Positions 18,988 through 29,987 of a stretch of 64,000 nucleotides of DNA are shown here, one piece after another. This stretch comes from Bacteroidales bacterium. Its GTDB lineage: Bacteria > Bacteroidota > Bacteroidia > Bacteroidales > VadinHA17. Numbering within the stretch: the stretch's first letter is position 1; the number at the start of each line of letters is the position of its first letter. Under the pieces are notes generated by a model that worked only from the letters and a program-made list of their open reading frames with translations, was not told the DNA's origin and ran no database searches. Location: the NCBI GenBank assembly GCA_029974835.1, contig JARKQN010000022.1, positions 1 through 64,000 on the forward strand, given 5' to 3'. Both the position numbers and the translations under genes were made by a program.

Positions 18988-19015
18988 ACCGTGTAAGTAT
19001 TTTTTACTACCTTTA
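18984..19015 (+). promoter_or_regulatory. Possible promoter (TTG-N21-TACCTTTA) for the IPExxxVDY gene
   Basis: TTG at 18984-18986 and TACCTTTA at 19008-19015, 21 nt apart. The -7 box is 20 nt before the ATG at 19036. Confidence 0.45.
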
Positions 19016-19035
19016 ATGTTTGTTTCCGTCATGCT

Positions 19036-19473
19036 ATGGCGACCAGTAAAAAGATCACAAGGTTCAGCCTTGATATTCCGGACGATGGATTTAATTATTC
19101 TGTTTTTGGTTTGGTAACCTCTGAACCGGATTACAGGCTTTCATTCTCCCTTAACAGGAAGCTGAATATCAACCTAAAGAAACATGACCCCATTGAGATT
19201 ACCGGCTCCGACGGAGCAAAGATTCTGTTCAGCCGGTTTACAGATCTTTCTGACCACCCCGATGAATTTTACACCCTCGCGGTAAACAGAACAGGCAATA
19301 AACTCTTCTCCCGGAAATATAACCAGGTCGACTACCTGTTTCTTAAAGGCGGCACCCGGGGCTCCGAAGGGTTCAATAAACTGCTTACATCCCTGCGAAA
19401 CCTTGAAGGTATTACAGCCGTTTTTCATATTAAGGAAAAAGAAATCAACATTGATGCCCTTCTACCACACTAA
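19036..19473 (+). CDS. IPExxxVDY family protein
   Basis: 145-aa soluble protein of a Bacteroidota-restricted family of unknown function. The family-type element is KYNQVDYLFLKGG (~98-110), with the VDY part intact and the IPE part diverged. Its place directly behind acpP-fabF-rnc is typical for this family. No catalytic motif is visible. Confidence 0.75.
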   Translation: MATSKKITRFSLDIPDDGFNYSVFGLVTSEPDYRLSFSLNRKLNINLKKHDPIEITGSDGAKILFSRFTDLSDHPDEFYTLAVNRTGNKLFSRKYNQVDYLFLKGGTRGSEGFNKLLTSLRNLEGITAVFHIKEKEINIDALLPH

Positions 19474-19484
19474 ATAAAACCACA

Positions 19485-19976
19485 ATGGAAAAACTCTATT
19501 TTGACCTTACCGAACATGAGTTTTCAAAAGGAAGAAAAATACTCCTCTGGATATTCTGCTTTTCTTTCTTCCTTGCAGGTGTTGCAATCGTATATATGTA
19601 TTTAATTGAACACGACCTTGCAATCCACGTATCTTATTCCATCGCGCCTTTCTCCATCAGTCTTTTTGCCGGCTTTATAGCTGTACTGGCATCAATTAAG
19701 AAAAAAAATCACTATTTTGTTATCGACGACGAGAAAATTGAGTACCGCTACGGGCTGGTAAAACCGGTACTCAGAAGTTACAGGTGGGATAACATCAAGG
19801 AAGTCCATCTTGCCCACATGAGCATTAAAGTAAGGCTTCTTCATTATGACGGCACGGTATCGGTTGTTAACCTTACATGGCTCGAAAAGAAGAAATCCTC
19901 CGCAATCAGAAAACATATATACCACGCGTCGAGGGAAAAAAACATCCCGGTTCTTAAATTCAGATCCTTTAACTGA
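19485..19976 (+). CDS. Small membrane protein, two TM helices plus PH-like tail
   Basis: 163 aa with two TM helices (about 18-40 and 50-70), followed by a beta-rich segment (HYFVIDDEKIEYRYGLVKP, KVRLLHYDGTVSVVNL) and a terminal charged helix. This fits a bacterial PH-like fold and mirrors the gene at 5196. It lies 11 nt after the IPExxxVDY gene, so it is probably in the same transcript. Function unknown. Confidence 0.7.
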   Translation: MEKLYFDLTEHEFSKGRKILLWIFCFSFFLAGVAIVYMYLIEHDLAIHVSYSIAPFSISLFAGFIAVLASIKKKNHYFVIDDEKIEYRYGLVKPVLRSYRWDNIKEVHLAHMSIKVRLLHYDGTVSVVNLTWLEKKKSSAIRKHIYHASREKNIPVLKFRSFN

Positions 19977-20008
19977 TTCTCCATATTCAGCCAATTACCG
20001 GGCAATAT

Positions 20009-20117
20009 AAAAAAGAAGGGCCGCCGGAACCGGCGACCCACTTTTTTGATAACCCTAAAACTAACCTAACCTATGAAAAAAACCTCTATATCTTGATTTC
20101 AAAAACCGTGCCAAACT
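20009..20117 (-). ncRNA. Candidate ~110-nt small RNA, leftward
   Basis: On the minus strand a TATCTTTG box (20123-20130) is followed by ~105 nt without a good ORF. It ends in a GC-rich hairpin and a T-run (complement of AAAAAA at 20009-20014). The internal AGGTTAGGTTAG string and the promoter-terminator spacing suit an independent sRNA. The alternative is that the hairpin is only the terminator of the gene ending at 19976 and the box is fortuitous. Confidence 0.35.
20011..20047. terminator. Bidirectional terminator
   Basis: CGCCGG (20022-20027), AA, CCGGCG (20030-20035), extended by GGG/CCC across one mismatch. A TTTTTT run follows on the plus strand (20042-20047) and AAAAAA precedes it, so it can end transcription in both directions. 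Confidence 0.75.
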
Positions 20118-20122
20118 CTTTG

Positions 20123-20130
20123 CAAAGATA
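20123..20130 (-). promoter_or_regulatory. Minus-strand -7 box (TATCTTTG)
   Basis: The plus strand reads CAAAGATA. It matches TAnnTTTG on the minus strand and would drive the candidate sRNA leftward. No gene on the minus strand uses it. No -33 TTG found. Confidence 0.4.
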
Positions 20131-20305
20131 AAAACAAATTATTTATTAAAAAAATTATCTGTCGTTAAATTCAATATTTAACAAATTTTTAATATCCGCT
20201 GAAAGATTTTAAGAATTCCACCCCCCTGCAGGTATGAGATTAAAGCCCAAAAAGGAACCTATTGTTAAAGAAAGTTAAAGTGTGTTAAAATCTTCCGGTT
20301 CGGAC

Positions 20306-20313
20306 TACCTTTG
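20306..20313 (+). promoter_or_regulatory. -7 box (TACCTTTG) directly before the histidine kinase ATG
   Basis: TACCTTTG ends 5 nt before the ATG at 20319. With the usual spacing to the start point, transcription would begin at or next to the ATG, suggesting a leaderless mRNA. Confidence 0.5.
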
Positions 20314-20318
20314 TATTG

Positions 20319-21872
20319 ATGAGGAAAAGGACCATAGTTATCCTGGCTCTGTTCTTTTTTGTAACCATAACCGGGCTTACTCTTATCCAGCTGTCGTGGA
20401 TAAAAAATGCCATTTCCATAATTGATCAGCAGTTCCGCTACCAGGCCAACAGAGTTCTGGAAAATGTTGTATCTACTCTCGAGGAGAAGGAACTGATAGA
20501 ACGTATAATAAATGAAATTGACACAATAACAATTTCATCCGACGAAACTGTTCTTGATTTCCCGGCAACCTCCGGAAATATTGACAATACAGGGCTGGAG
20601 ACCAGACAGTTTGAGATTCCTTCCACCGACAGAACGGAGAGTCCGGTTACCATTACAAGAAGAGGCAGGCAGATAATCATATCATCAGAAAATGACAATT
20701 CCTATCCGGTCGAAGATTCTCCCGATACAGGAATTGAAACGGGCTCATCGGGTATCAGAAGAAGAATCACCAATAAGCTCGTATCCATTGAAGCAATAAT
20801 GGAAAGAATCTTTACCGAAATACCCGATATCAGGCAAAGGGTGAATACTTCCATGATAAGCTCGGTTATCGATGAATCCCTGAGAAATGCCGGCATCCCG
20901 CTTGATTACGAATTTGCCGTGACTTCCGGGCGTTACGGGTTAATTTCAAGAACCCCAGGATACAGCGATATTCCCGGAACAAACCGTTTTATGAGACAGC
21001 TCTTCCCGAACGACCCTGTTCCGGGCCAGAACCTTATTATAATGTATTTCCCGCGTGAAAAACAGTATAAATTCCGGCAGATAGAATTGCTGGGGGTTAT
21101 GTCGGTTTTTTTTACCCTTATGCTCCTGCTCCTCGCCACCGGAACTTTTATTGTGATCTTCCGCCAGAAAAAACTCTCTGAAATCAGGAGCGACTTTATT
21201 CACAACATGACCCACGAACTTAAAACACCCATCTCAACAATTTCGCTGGCGGCACAGATGCTTGCTGACAAAACCATCAGCGACAACAAAAAGAATATCG
21301 ACGACCTGGCAAGAGTGGTGGCAGATGAAAGCATGAGACTCAGATATCATGTTGAAAAAGTGCTGCAGACTGCAATTTTTGAGAGGGTTAAGTTAAAACT
21401 TAATCTTGCCGAAACAGATGTCCACTCGCTGCTGAACAAGGCTATTGAAGGTTTCAGCCTTCAGATACAGGCAGTAAACGGGAAAATAACACGCGACTTT
21501 CAGGCCAAGGATCCCGTCATTAAAATTGATGAAATACATTTCCTTAATGCAATATCCAACCTCCTCGACAATGCCATAAAATACTCAAAAGACAATATTG
21601 ACATAACAGTCGCAACCCGTTCTGCCAGGCAAAATCTCCATATTTCAGTTGAAGACAGAGGTATCGGCATTTCCAGGGAAAACATGAAGAGAATATTTGA
21701 GAAATTCTACAGGGTGCCGACAGGAGATATTCACAATGTAAAAGGTTTTGGCCTTGGCCTGAGTTACGTAAAGAAAGTGATTGAGGATCACAACGGGAAA
21801 ATAAAGGTTGAAAGCCAGCCGGGAAAAGGAACAAAATTTACAGTCATAATACCTAAAATAAGTAAGCCATGA
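20319..21872 (+). CDS. Sensor histidine kinase (RprX-like)
   Basis: 517-aa membrane kinase. TM1 is at ~5-27, a long periplasmic sensor at ~28-250 has no named fold, and TM2 is at ~254-277 ([21 protein letters not shown]). The HisKA H-box [13 protein letters not shown] has the phospho-acceptor His at ~299. The HATPase domain shows the N-box ([11 protein letters not shown]), the G1 box (VEDRGIGIS), FEKFYR and GFGLGLSYV. The size and layout resemble RprX of Bacteroides, by recall only. The track starts at a TTG; ATG 20319 is preferred. The 3' end overlaps the regulator by 4 nt (ATGA). Confidence 0.9.
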   Translation: MRKRTIVILALFFFVTITGLTLIQLSWIKNAISIIDQQFRYQANRVLENVVSTLEEKELIERIINEIDTITISSDETVLDFPATSGNIDNTGLETRQFEIPSTDRTESPVTITRRGRQIIISSENDNSYPVEDSPDTGIETGSSGIRRRITNKLVSIEAIMERIFTEIPDIRQRVNTSMISSVIDESLRNAGIPLDYEFAVTSGRYGLISRTPGYSDIPGTNRFMRQLFPNDPVPGQNLIIMYFPREKQYKFRQIELLGVMSVFFTLMLLLLATGTFIVIFRQKKLSEIRSDFIHNMTHELKTPISTISLAAQMLADKTISDNKKNIDDLARVVADESMRLRYHVEKVLQTAIFERVKLKLNLAETDVHSLLNKAIEGFSLQIQAVNGKITRDFQAKDPVIKIDEIHFLNAISNLLDNAIKYSKDNIDITVATRSARQNLHISVEDRGIGISRENMKRIFEKFYRVPTGDIHNVKGFGLGLSYVKKVIEDHNGKIKVESQPGKGTKFTVIIPKISKP

Positions 21873-22558
21873 AAACAAAAAGGATTCTGCTTGCGGAGGA
21901 TGACAGGAACCTGGGCGCACTGCTTAGCAACTACCTGAATATGAAACACTTTGAGACAACACTTTGTTCCAACGGCAAAGAGGCGCTTGAGGTATTCCGG
22001 AAAGATGCATTCGACCTCTGCATTCTTGATATCATGATGCCTGAAATTGACGGCATCACCCTGGCACGCGAACTCAGAAAAATTCAACCCGACATTCCGA
22101 TAATTTTCCTGACTGCCAAGAATCTGAAAGAAGATGTCATTGAAGGCTTTAAGTCGGGTGCTGATGATTACATCACAAAGCCTTTTTCTATGGACGAGCT
22201 GATTTACCGCATAGAAGCGATACTGAGAAGGATTATTGAAAAGAAAGAATACAGGAAGGAAGATGAATACATAATCGGGGCTTACAGGTTCGATACCGTG
22301 AAACAGATACTTACCATCGGCAATGAATCAATGCAGCTTACCACTAAGGAATCAGAGCTTCTTGAACTCTTGTGCAGGCACAGGAATGAAATCCTTGAAA
22401 GAAATTACGCCCTGAGGACAATATGGATTGATGACAATTATTTCAATGCGAGAAGCATGGACGTCTATATTACCAAACTGCGCAAATACCTGAAAAAAGA
22501 TCCGTCGGTAAAAATTCTAAATGTGCACGGAAAAGGCTACAAGCTTCTTGCAGAATAA
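21869..22558 (+). CDS. OmpR-family response regulator (RprY-like)
   Basis: 229 aa. The receiver domain (~1-120) has the acidic pocket ED(11)D(12), phospho-acceptor D54 ([12 protein letters not shown]), the Thr in IFLTAKN and the Lys in YITKPFS. The C-terminal winged-helix Trans_reg_C domain (~130-229) has [14 protein letters not shown] and [15 protein letters not shown]. It is translationally coupled to the kinase and is its cognate partner. Targets are unknown. Confidence 0.92.
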   Translation: MKTKRILLAEDDRNLGALLSNYLNMKHFETTLCSNGKEALEVFRKDAFDLCILDIMMPEIDGITLARELRKIQPDIPIIFLTAKNLKEDVIEGFKSGADDYITKPFSMDELIYRIEAILRRIIEKKEYRKEDEYIIGAYRFDTVKQILTIGNESMQLTTKESELLELLCRHRNEILERNYALRTIWIDDNYFNARSMDVYITKLRKYLKKDPSVKILNVHGKGYKLLAE

Positions 22559-22724
22559 ATAACCCCGGCGTTCGTGCCAGGGCATATTTATTAAGGTTAG
22601 GTTGAAGGGTTAAATTCTTATTTTATTCCGGATTTAACCTTTAAAAAGTACGCCAAGGTATCAAAAAAAAATTATCCTGCAAATATTTCGGGCCTGAATA
22701 GAAAAAGTCTTTTCTTATTTTGAT

Positions 22725-24512
22725 TTATTCCAGTTTAAGTACTGCCAGAAAGGCCTGCTGTGGCACCTGAACGTTCCCGACCTGTCTCATTCTCTTCTTG
22801 CCTTTTTTCTGCTTTTCAAGAAGCTTTCTCTTCCTTGTTATATCCCCGCCGTAACATTTGGCTGTCACATCCTTCCGCACTGCCTTAACCGTTTCCCTCG
22901 CTATTATTTTTGCCCCGATGGCAGCCTGTATGGCAATCTCGAACTGCTGCCGCGGGATAAGCTCCTTCAGTTTAACGCACATCTTGCGGCCAAAGTCGTA
23001 TGCATGACTTCTGTGAATTAGCGTTGAGAGGGCATCGACCATTTCACCGTTCAGCAGTATATCGAGCCTTACAAGGTCGGCCTCCTTAAATGCTGTATAG
23101 TAATAATCGAATGAGGCATAACCTTTTGAGATGCTCTTGAGTTTATCGTAGAAATCGAAAACTATCTCGGCGAGAGGCATCTCAAATGTTATCTCAACAC
23201 GGTCGCGGGTCAGGTAAACCTGGTTTCGCAGTGTTCCCCTTTTATCTATGCACAGTTTCATTATTGAACCGACATAATCAACATGAGTGATGACCTGGGC
23301 AATGATATAGGGTTCCTCAATACGGTCGATCATTGTAACGGGTGGAAGACCTGACGGGTTATGCACCTCCATTTCCTCCCCTTTCTTTGTATACACCCGG
23401 TACGAAACGTTTGGCACGGTTGTGATTACATCCATGTCGAATTCGCGGTCGAGCCTTTCCTGTATAATCTCCATATGGAGCAGCCCAAGGAAGCCGCATC
23501 TGAAACCGAATCCGAGGGCGGCTGACGATTCCGGCACAAATGAGAGGGCAGCGTCATTGAGTTGCAGCTTCTCTATCGAAGATTTAAGATCTTCATAGTC
23601 ATCGGCATCAACAGGGTATATGCCGGCGAATACCATCGGCTTCACTTCCTCAAAACCTGAAATTGCTTCGCTGCATGGGTTATCGACGTGCGTAATAGTA
23701 TCGCCTACCCTTACCTCGGAAGACTCCTTGATGCCTGAAATTATGTACCCCACATCGCCTGTCCCGAGAAACTGGCGAGGCTGCAGTTTTAGTTTCAGTA
23801 CTCCGACTTCGTCGGCATCATATTCCCTTCCTGTACTGAAGAATTTGACATGGTCTCCCGTCCGTATTGAACCGTTTACGATCTTAAAATATGCGATAAT
23901 CCCCCTGAAGGGATTGAAAACTGAATCAAAAATAAGGGCCTGGAGCGGGGCCTCGGGGGATCCGGAAGGAGGCGGTATTTTTGTAACGATACGTTTCAGA
24001 ATCTCATCAACGCCCATTCCTGTTTTTGCGCTTGCCTCAATTATGTCTTCTCTCCTGCATCCTGTAAGATCAACTATCTGATCCTTAACTTCCTCAGGCA
24101 TGGCATTAGCCATGTCCATCTTGTTGAGAACGGGAATTATCTCAAGGTCATGTTCAAGTGCCATGTAAAGGTTTGAGATAGTCTGGGCCTGTATTCCCTG
24201 TGTGGCATCAATCACCAGCAGGGCTCCCTCGCATGCTGCTATGGAGCGTGACACTTCATAGGAGAAATCCACATGCCCGGGAGTGTCAATAAGATTCAGA
24301 ATGTATAATGTACCTTCATGGAGGTATTCCATCTGAATTGCATGACTCTTGATTGTGATGCCCCTCTCCTTTTCAAGGTCCATGTTGTCGAGCACCTGGT
24401 CGTGAAATTCCCTTTCTGAAAGTGTTTTCGTTTTTTCAAGAAGGCGGTCGGCCAGGGTGCTTTTACCATGGTCGATATGGGCAATAATGCAGAAGTTACG
24501 GATGTTTTTCAT
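22725..24512 (-). CDS. lepA: Elongation factor 4 (LepA)
   Basis: Ribosome-associated GTPase that back-translocates or remodels ribosomes. G motifs are [16 protein letters not shown] (G1), [21 protein letters not shown] (G3) and NKMDM (G4). The C-terminal LepA-specific domain is present and basic ([20 protein letters not shown]). At 595 aa the length is normal. It is monocistronic, convergent with the response regulator. Confidence 0.96.
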   Translation of the reverse strand: MKNIRNFCIIAHIDHGKSTLADRLLEKTKTLSEREFHDQVLDNMDLEKERGITIKSHAIQMEYLHEGTLYILNLIDTPGHVDFSYEVSRSIAACEGALLVIDATQGIQAQTISNLYMALEHDLEIIPVLNKMDMANAMPEEVKDQIVDLTGCRREDIIEASAKTGMGVDEILKRIVTKIPPPSGSPEAPLQALIFDSVFNPFRGIIAYFKIVNGSIRTGDHVKFFSTGREYDADEVGVLKLKLQPRQFLGTGDVGYIISGIKESSEVRVGDTITHVDNPCSEAISGFEEVKPMVFAGIYPVDADDYEDLKSSIEKLQLNDAALSFVPESSAALGFGFRCGFLGLLHMEIIQERLDREFDMDVITTVPNVSYRVYTKKGEEMEVHNPSGLPPVTMIDRIEEPYIIAQVITHVDYVGSIMKLCIDKRGTLRNQVYLTRDRVEITFEMPLAEIVFDFYDKLKSISKGYASFDYYYTAFKEADLVRLDILLNGEMVDALSTLIHRSHAYDFGRKMCVKLKELIPRQQFEIAIQAAIGAKIIARETVKAVRKDVTAKCYGGDITRKRKLLEKQKKGKKRMRQVGNVQVPQQAFLAVLKLE

Positions 24513-24575
24513 TGCCGGAGCCCGGAATCAGTTCGCCGCAAATATAAGAAAATATAAGCAGAGGGGTAAAATGAA

Positions 24576-24602
24576 AGCCCCCGTATAAATTTTACGGGGG
24601 CT
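24576..24602 (-). terminator. Terminator of groEL
   Basis: AGCCCCCGTA (24576-24585) pairs perfectly with TACGGGGGCT (24593-24602) across a 7-nt AT loop. It lies 28 nt past the groEL stop on the minus strand. The T-tract is imperfect (TTTCATTTTA). Confidence 0.7.
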
Positions 24603-24630
24603 AAGGAAGTATAGGATGTCGGTTCTGATA

Positions 24631-26277
<1,647 letters not shown>

Positions 26278-26296
26278 TTAAATTAGTTTAATTGAT

Positions 26297-26587
26297 TTAC
26301 TGGATAAACAGAATGTCGGACTGCGAAAGAAGGAGATACTCTTCACCGTCGATGGTAAGTTCCTGACCGGAATATTTTCCGTAGAGTACCACATCACCTT
26401 TTTTAACTTCCATTTCTTCGTCCTTTTTGGGAGCTCCTATCAGAACTACCGTTCCCTGGCGCGGTTTTTCCTTTGCCGAATCGGGAATAATAATACCACT
26501 GGCAGTCTTTGTCTCTGCTTCATGAGGTTTAACAAGAACCTTTCCTGCCAGAATCTTTCCTTTTACTTGTGCATTCTTTTGTGCCAT
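26297..26587 (-). CDS. groES: Co-chaperonin GroES
   Basis: 96 aa. Motifs are GKVLVKPHEAETKTASGIIIP and the roof/mobile-loop region VVLIGAPKK, with LYGKYSGQEL. It forms the lid of the GroEL chamber. It is first in the groESL operon. The upstream 256 bp to secG has a CAAATTTG box 26 nt before the ATG, one base off TAnnTTTG. Confidence 0.97.
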   Translation of the reverse strand: MAQKNAQVKGKILAGKVLVKPHEAETKTASGIIIPDSAKEKPRQGTVVLIGAPKKDEEMEVKKGDVVLYGKYSGQELTIDGEEYLLLSQSDILFIQ

Positions 26588-26772
26588 GTTTATAAGTGTT
26601 TTAGGTTCAACATCAAATTTGCATTCCTAATCTGCATATTATATGCCAAAGGTGAAATAGTGCCATTTTGCTATTTTTTTATCCGATCCTGATCCCTGCA
26701 AGGTGCCAAAATTGTCTGACAAAAAATATCTGTTCTTGTAATAATCTTATTATCAATGTATTAAATAGAAAT

Positions 26773-26801
26773 AAAAAATGTCAGTTCATGACAAACTGAC
26801 A
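26773..26801 (-). terminator. Terminator of the secG operon
   Basis: TGTCAGTT (26779-26786) and AACTGACA (26794-26801) form an 8-bp stem. On the minus strand it is followed by TTTTTTA. It lies downstream of the secG stop. Confidence 0.7.
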
Positions 26802-26843
26802 TACAGGTATGCCCCCTGGGCCGTATAAAATATAATTGAGTGT

Positions 26844-27209
26844 TTATTTCTGCGGCTGCTGTGGCTGTGGCTGCTGCTGGCCTTCCTGTGCGGGAACAGA
26901 TGAAGGCAGCGTTGGTATAGCGTTCGGGTCGATGGCGTTCTGTATCTGGTTTTCTATTCTTGAACGCTGTGTTCCGCTTCCCCTCGGGATAGCAGCTGTG
27001 GCAACAAGCGAAAGCACGAGAATCGAAACAGCAATGGTCCAGGTTGATTTCTCAAGGAAATCGGCAGTTTTCCGTATCCCCATCGACTGTCCGGTTGATG
27101 TGAGGTTTGCAGCAAGTCCGCCGCCCTTGGAATTCTGAACCAGCACTATCATAATCTGAAGAACGCAGGCGATTATGATCAGCACGGAAATAAATATATA
27201 GATGCCCAT
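26844..27209 (-). CDS. secG: Preprotein translocase subunit SecG
   Basis: 121 aa with two TM helices (about 5-26 and 55-75). The conserved SecG loop QNSKGGGLAANL lies between them. The C-terminus is a Pro/Gln-rich tail (EGQQQPQPQQPQK), common in Bacteroidota SecG. Part of SecYEG at the inner membrane. It lies 4 bp after the TPR gene. Confidence 0.93.
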   Translation of the reverse strand: MGIYIFISVLIIIACVLQIMIVLVQNSKGGGLAANLTSTGQSMGIRKTADFLEKSTWTIAVSILVLSLVATAAIPRGSGTQRSRIENQIQNAIDPNAIPTLPSSVPAQEGQQQPQPQQPQK

Positions 27210-27213
27210 GATC

Positions 27214-28152
27214 TTATTTTATTAATTTTTTTACTTCTTCAATTTGAGCCGCAAAGTAACTGCTTTTTTCCGGAAATTTCAAACTTAATTTTTCATAAAT
27301 CTCTATCGCCCTGCTGAAATATCCCTGGCTGACATAAATTTTTGCGAGTGTTTCCGATACGAATCGGCCCCTTTCTTCAGTAAATGATTCTGAGAGGTCT
27401 GTAACAGGTGCAGGATCATCCTTTTTGTCCCGCACGGTTTCTATACGCGGGTTGGCAGCAATAAATATCTCTATAAGTTCAGTCTGAATTATCTTCCTTC
27501 TGACCGGATCGGGTGCCTTTACAGCCGGTATTTCCGTTTCATCTGCCGCATCCGTAACCGGACTGATTTCTTCATCGGGCGAAAGCTCAAGCAGGTCAGT
27601 AACAGGTTCGGCGTTTATTGAAGGATCCATATAAAATACTGTCTCTTCGCTTCTTGTTTCACCGTCGTCGGATACTATTGTTATGCTGGCGGAATTATCA
27701 ATTTCTGAATCGGTGGTGAGGTAAATGGTTGTTACTTCCTGCAGGTTTCCCTCTGTTGCCGGTTTCCGGGATGTTTCTTTCTCCAGCATTTTAATTATCT
27801 CCTCGCTGTTTCTTCCTGAATCGATAACGACCTGGAGATTTTCATCCGGTTCACTCTTGATCTCTGCGGCCATTACAGGTTCTGAGCCTTGGTTCATGTC
27901 AACCGTCCGGCCCTGAACATCAACGGGGTGAAGCAGGTAATAAAGAACCTCACGGTTTGCAATACTTAAAGCTGACTGCCGGAGCTGATTCTCAAACCTG
28001 ACGTCACCGGTTTGTTTCATTCCTTTCAGGAGAAGAAGGTGGGCACTCTGGAACCATGGGTAAATTGACGCCAGTTCCTTCAGCGCCGGCATAATTTCCG
28101 CAGAAATTCCTGAAGGGTCATGCATAAGCCCGATGAATTCAGCCCTGTTCAT
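27214..28152 (-). CDS. TPR-containing protein between lptE and secG
   Basis: 312 aa. The N-terminal ~85 residues are helical (PSGISAEIMPALKELASIYPWFQSAHLLLLKGMK). A long acidic, low-complexity middle (~95-250) follows, and the C-terminal TPR-like hairpin (ETLAKIYVSQGYFSRAIEIYEKLSLKFPEKS) spans ~265-305. There is no signal peptide, so it is probably cytosolic. Its place between lptE and secG is characteristic of Bacteroidota. Function unknown. Confidence 0.75.
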   Translation of the reverse strand: MNRAEFIGLMHDPSGISAEIMPALKELASIYPWFQSAHLLLLKGMKQTGDVRFENQLRQSALSIANREVLYYLLHPVDVQGRTVDMNQGSEPVMAAEIKSEPDENLQVVIDSGRNSEEIIKMLEKETSRKPATEGNLQEVTTIYLTTDSEIDNSASITIVSDDGETRSEETVFYMDPSINAEPVTDLLELSPDEEISPVTDAADETEIPAVKAPDPVRRKIIQTELIEIFIAANPRIETVRDKKDDPAPVTDLSESFTEERGRFVSETLAKIYVSQGYFSRAIEIYEKLSLKFPEKSSYFAAQIEEVKKLIK

Positions 28153-28158
28153 CTCTTA

Positions 28159-28689
28159 TCACCAGTTAACAAATGCCGCATTGAAGATATCTTCGACGAG
28201 CAGTTCAATTATTTTATCGGAAAGACCTTTCTCCACATCACTCAGGTTCAGCCGGCTGTCGTAATCCTCGTACCTCGTAAATGTTTTTTCGTAACTATAC
28301 TGAGGCTCAACGGTATTGGTAAATTTTACTTTCACGCTGATGGTAAACCTGTTCATGGCCGCCCTCGAATCGGCGGCAACAGTAAGAGGACGTGTACTGT
28401 AATCCGTGATTTCTCCCTCAAAATTCACATCGCCGTTCCCGTTTACGAGACTGAGCCGTGTCTGTGCCTTGCATTTATCACTCAGGGCATCTGTAAGCGA
28501 CTGACTCAGTCCGGGCTGAACAAGGGCTGCACGGTTCTGAAAGTACTGCACACTCAGGGTTTTTACCTGGGGTGAAATACTTGCGCCTGAGAAAGAGTAT
28601 GATATTTTGCAGCTCTGGAAAAGAACTCCTTCCAGTATGATCATAAAAAGAATCAGCCTGAATACATTATTATTATGTGCCGATGCCAT
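28159..28689 (-). CDS. lptE: LptE-family LPS-assembly lipoprotein
   Basis: 176-aa lipoprotein of the Bacteroidota LptE family, expected to partner LptD in LPS insertion at the outer membrane. The signal ends in LFQSC (Cys ~25), then KISYSFSGASISPQVKTLSVQYFQNRA, a family hallmark. The track start at 28746 lies deep in the upstream gene; ATG 28689 gives the proper signal peptide. It overlaps the sigma-54 activator gene by 17 nt, so it is translationally coupled. Confidence 0.85.
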   Translation of the reverse strand: MASAHNNNVFRLILFMIILEGVLFQSCKISYSFSGASISPQVKTLSVQYFQNRAALVQPGLSQSLTDALSDKCKAQTRLSLVNGNGDVNFEGEITDYSTRPLTVAADSRAAMNRFTISVKVKFTNTVEPQYSYEKTFTRYEDYDSRLNLSDVEKGLSDKIIELLVEDIFNAAFVNW

Positions 28690-29914
28690 ATTCCTTAATT
28701 TTCCGGTATAGGGTACGTTCGGAGATGCCGAGTTCCTTTGCCGCATATTTGCGTTTGTTGTTGTGCTTTTCCAGCGCTTTCTTAATCAGTTCTATTTCTT
28801 TGTCGGAGAGAGAGAGCGATTCCTCAACTATCTCTTCAGTGTCCTCAATATCTGCTATCTTATGTTCCGGATTGAAGGCGACCACCGGTTCGGCACCGTC
28901 TGCCCGGGTTTTTCTTCCTAACCCTGCATCGCCGAACAGGTTCCTGATCGCTCCGGTGTTTTCTTCTGCAAATGACACGTCACCCCCTTTCTCGATGATA
29001 CCAAGGACGAGTTTCTTGAGGTCGTTCATATCGCTTTTCATGTCGAAAAGAATCTTATACAATATCTCCCTTTCCGAGGCGAAAGATTTTTCTTCCGGGC
29101 GGCTCAGCACTGCAGGCAGCTTTACTGTGGTATAGTCAGGCAGATAACGCCGCAGAATTTCATCCGTTATCTCCCTTTCATTTTCGATGACGGAAATCTG
29201 TTCTGTAATATTTTTCAGCTGTCTTACATTGCCGGGCCATTCATAATTAAGAAGCATTTGCTGGGCTTCCGGGGTAAGCCTTATGGAAGGCATTCTGTAG
29301 CGCTCGGCAAAATCGGAAGCAAACTTCCTGAAAAGAAGAATAATATCCTCGCCCCTTTCGCGGAGAGGAGGTATCCTGACAGGTACGGTGTTCAGCCTGT
29401 AAAAAAGGTCTTCTCTGAACCTGCCTTCGGCAATAACAGAGGGTATCTCAACATTGCTCGCGGCAATAACCCTTACATTTGTTTTCTGAACCTTTGACGA
29501 CCCCACCCTGATAAACTCACCAGTCTCAAGGACTCTCAGAAGCCTGACCTGTGTTGAAAGGGGAAGCTCCGCCACCTCGTCAAGAAAGATTGTACCACCG
29601 TCGGCCACTTCAAAATAGCCTTTCCTGCTGTCGGTGGCTCCGGTAAAAGATCCCTTCTCGTGTCCGAACAGCTCTGAATCGATTGTACCCTCCGGTATGG
29701 CTCCGCAGTTAACGGGGATATACTGCCCGTGTTTCCTGGTGCTGAAATTGTGAATAACCTGGGGAAATATCTCTTTGCCTGTTCCGCTTTCTCCTGTGAT
29801 AAGTACCGACAAATCAGTCGGAGCAACCTGGACTGCAATATCAATGGCTCGGTTAAGGCCGGGATGGTTACCAATAATTCCGAATCTCTGCTTGATGCTT
29901 TGCAGGTCTTTCAT
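28673..29914 (-). CDS. Sigma-54-interacting transcriptional activator without a receiver domain
   Basis: 413 aa. The AAA+ domain starts within ~15 residues of the N-terminus: Walker A GESGTGKE, GSFTGA (the GAFTGA sigma-54 contact loop with one change), Walker B GGTIFLDEV, and the R-finger region FREDLFYRL. The C-terminal Fis-type helix-turn-helix ends KKYAAKELGISERTLYRKIKEYG-like sequence. There is no REC, GAF or PAS domain, so control must be by expression or a partner. ATG 29914 replaces the track's TTG at 29935, which lies in the -7 box. It leads the lptE-TPR-secG operon. Confidence 0.9.
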   Translation of the reverse strand: MKDLQSIKQRFGIIGNHPGLNRAIDIAVQVAPTDLSVLITGESGTGKEIFPQVIHNFSTRKHGQYIPVNCGAIPEGTIDSELFGHEKGSFTGATDSRKGYFEVADGGTIFLDEVAELPLSTQVRLLRVLETGEFIRVGSSKVQKTNVRVIAASNVEIPSVIAEGRFREDLFYRLNTVPVRIPPLRERGEDIILLFRKFASDFAERYRMPSIRLTPEAQQMLLNYEWPGNVRQLKNITEQISVIENEREITDEILRRYLPDYTTVKLPAVLSRPEEKSFASEREILYKILFDMKSDMNDLKKLVLGIIEKGGDVSFAEENTGAIRNLFGDAGLGRKTRADGAEPVVAFNPEHKIADIEDTEEIVEESLSLSDKEIELIKKALEKHNNKRKYAAKELGISERTLYRKIKEYGIGT

Positions 29915-29932
29915 GCCAAATAGAATAATTTG

Positions 29933-29940
29933 CAAATTTA
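29933..29940 (-). promoter_or_regulatory. Sigma-54 activator operon -7 box (TAAATTTG)
   Basis: The minus strand reads TAAATTTG, 18 nt before ATG 29914, matching TAnnTTTG. No clear -33 element. It is back to back with the kdsB box at 29976. Confidence 0.5.
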
Positions 29941-29975
29941 CTGAAATTTTGGCATACCGGGAAATCCATTTTTCT

Positions 29976-29983
29976 TAAATTTA
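29976..29983 (+). promoter_or_regulatory. kdsB -7 box (TAAATTTA) directly before the ATG
   Basis: TAAATTTA is one base off TAnnTTTG and ends 4 nt before the kdsB ATG. If used, the mRNA would be leaderless or nearly so. Confidence 0.4.
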
Positions 29984-29987
29984 CCCC

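Noticed and set aside
22590-22645. AGGTTAGGTTGAAGGGTT resembling the sRNA-region string at 20050-20075
   Set aside because: The match is short and AT-biased. It overlaps a weak hairpin between two convergent genes, so a shared element is not supported.
26661-26730. TGGCAC strings on the minus strand as possible sigma-54 promoters
   Set aside because: The spacing to a GC-type -12 element is wrong in both cases.
26588-26843. Search for a CIRCE (HrcA) element upstream of groES
   Set aside because: No TTAGCACTC-N9-GAGTGCTAA-like repeat was seen. The inverted repeat at 26779-26801 is better explained as the secG terminator.
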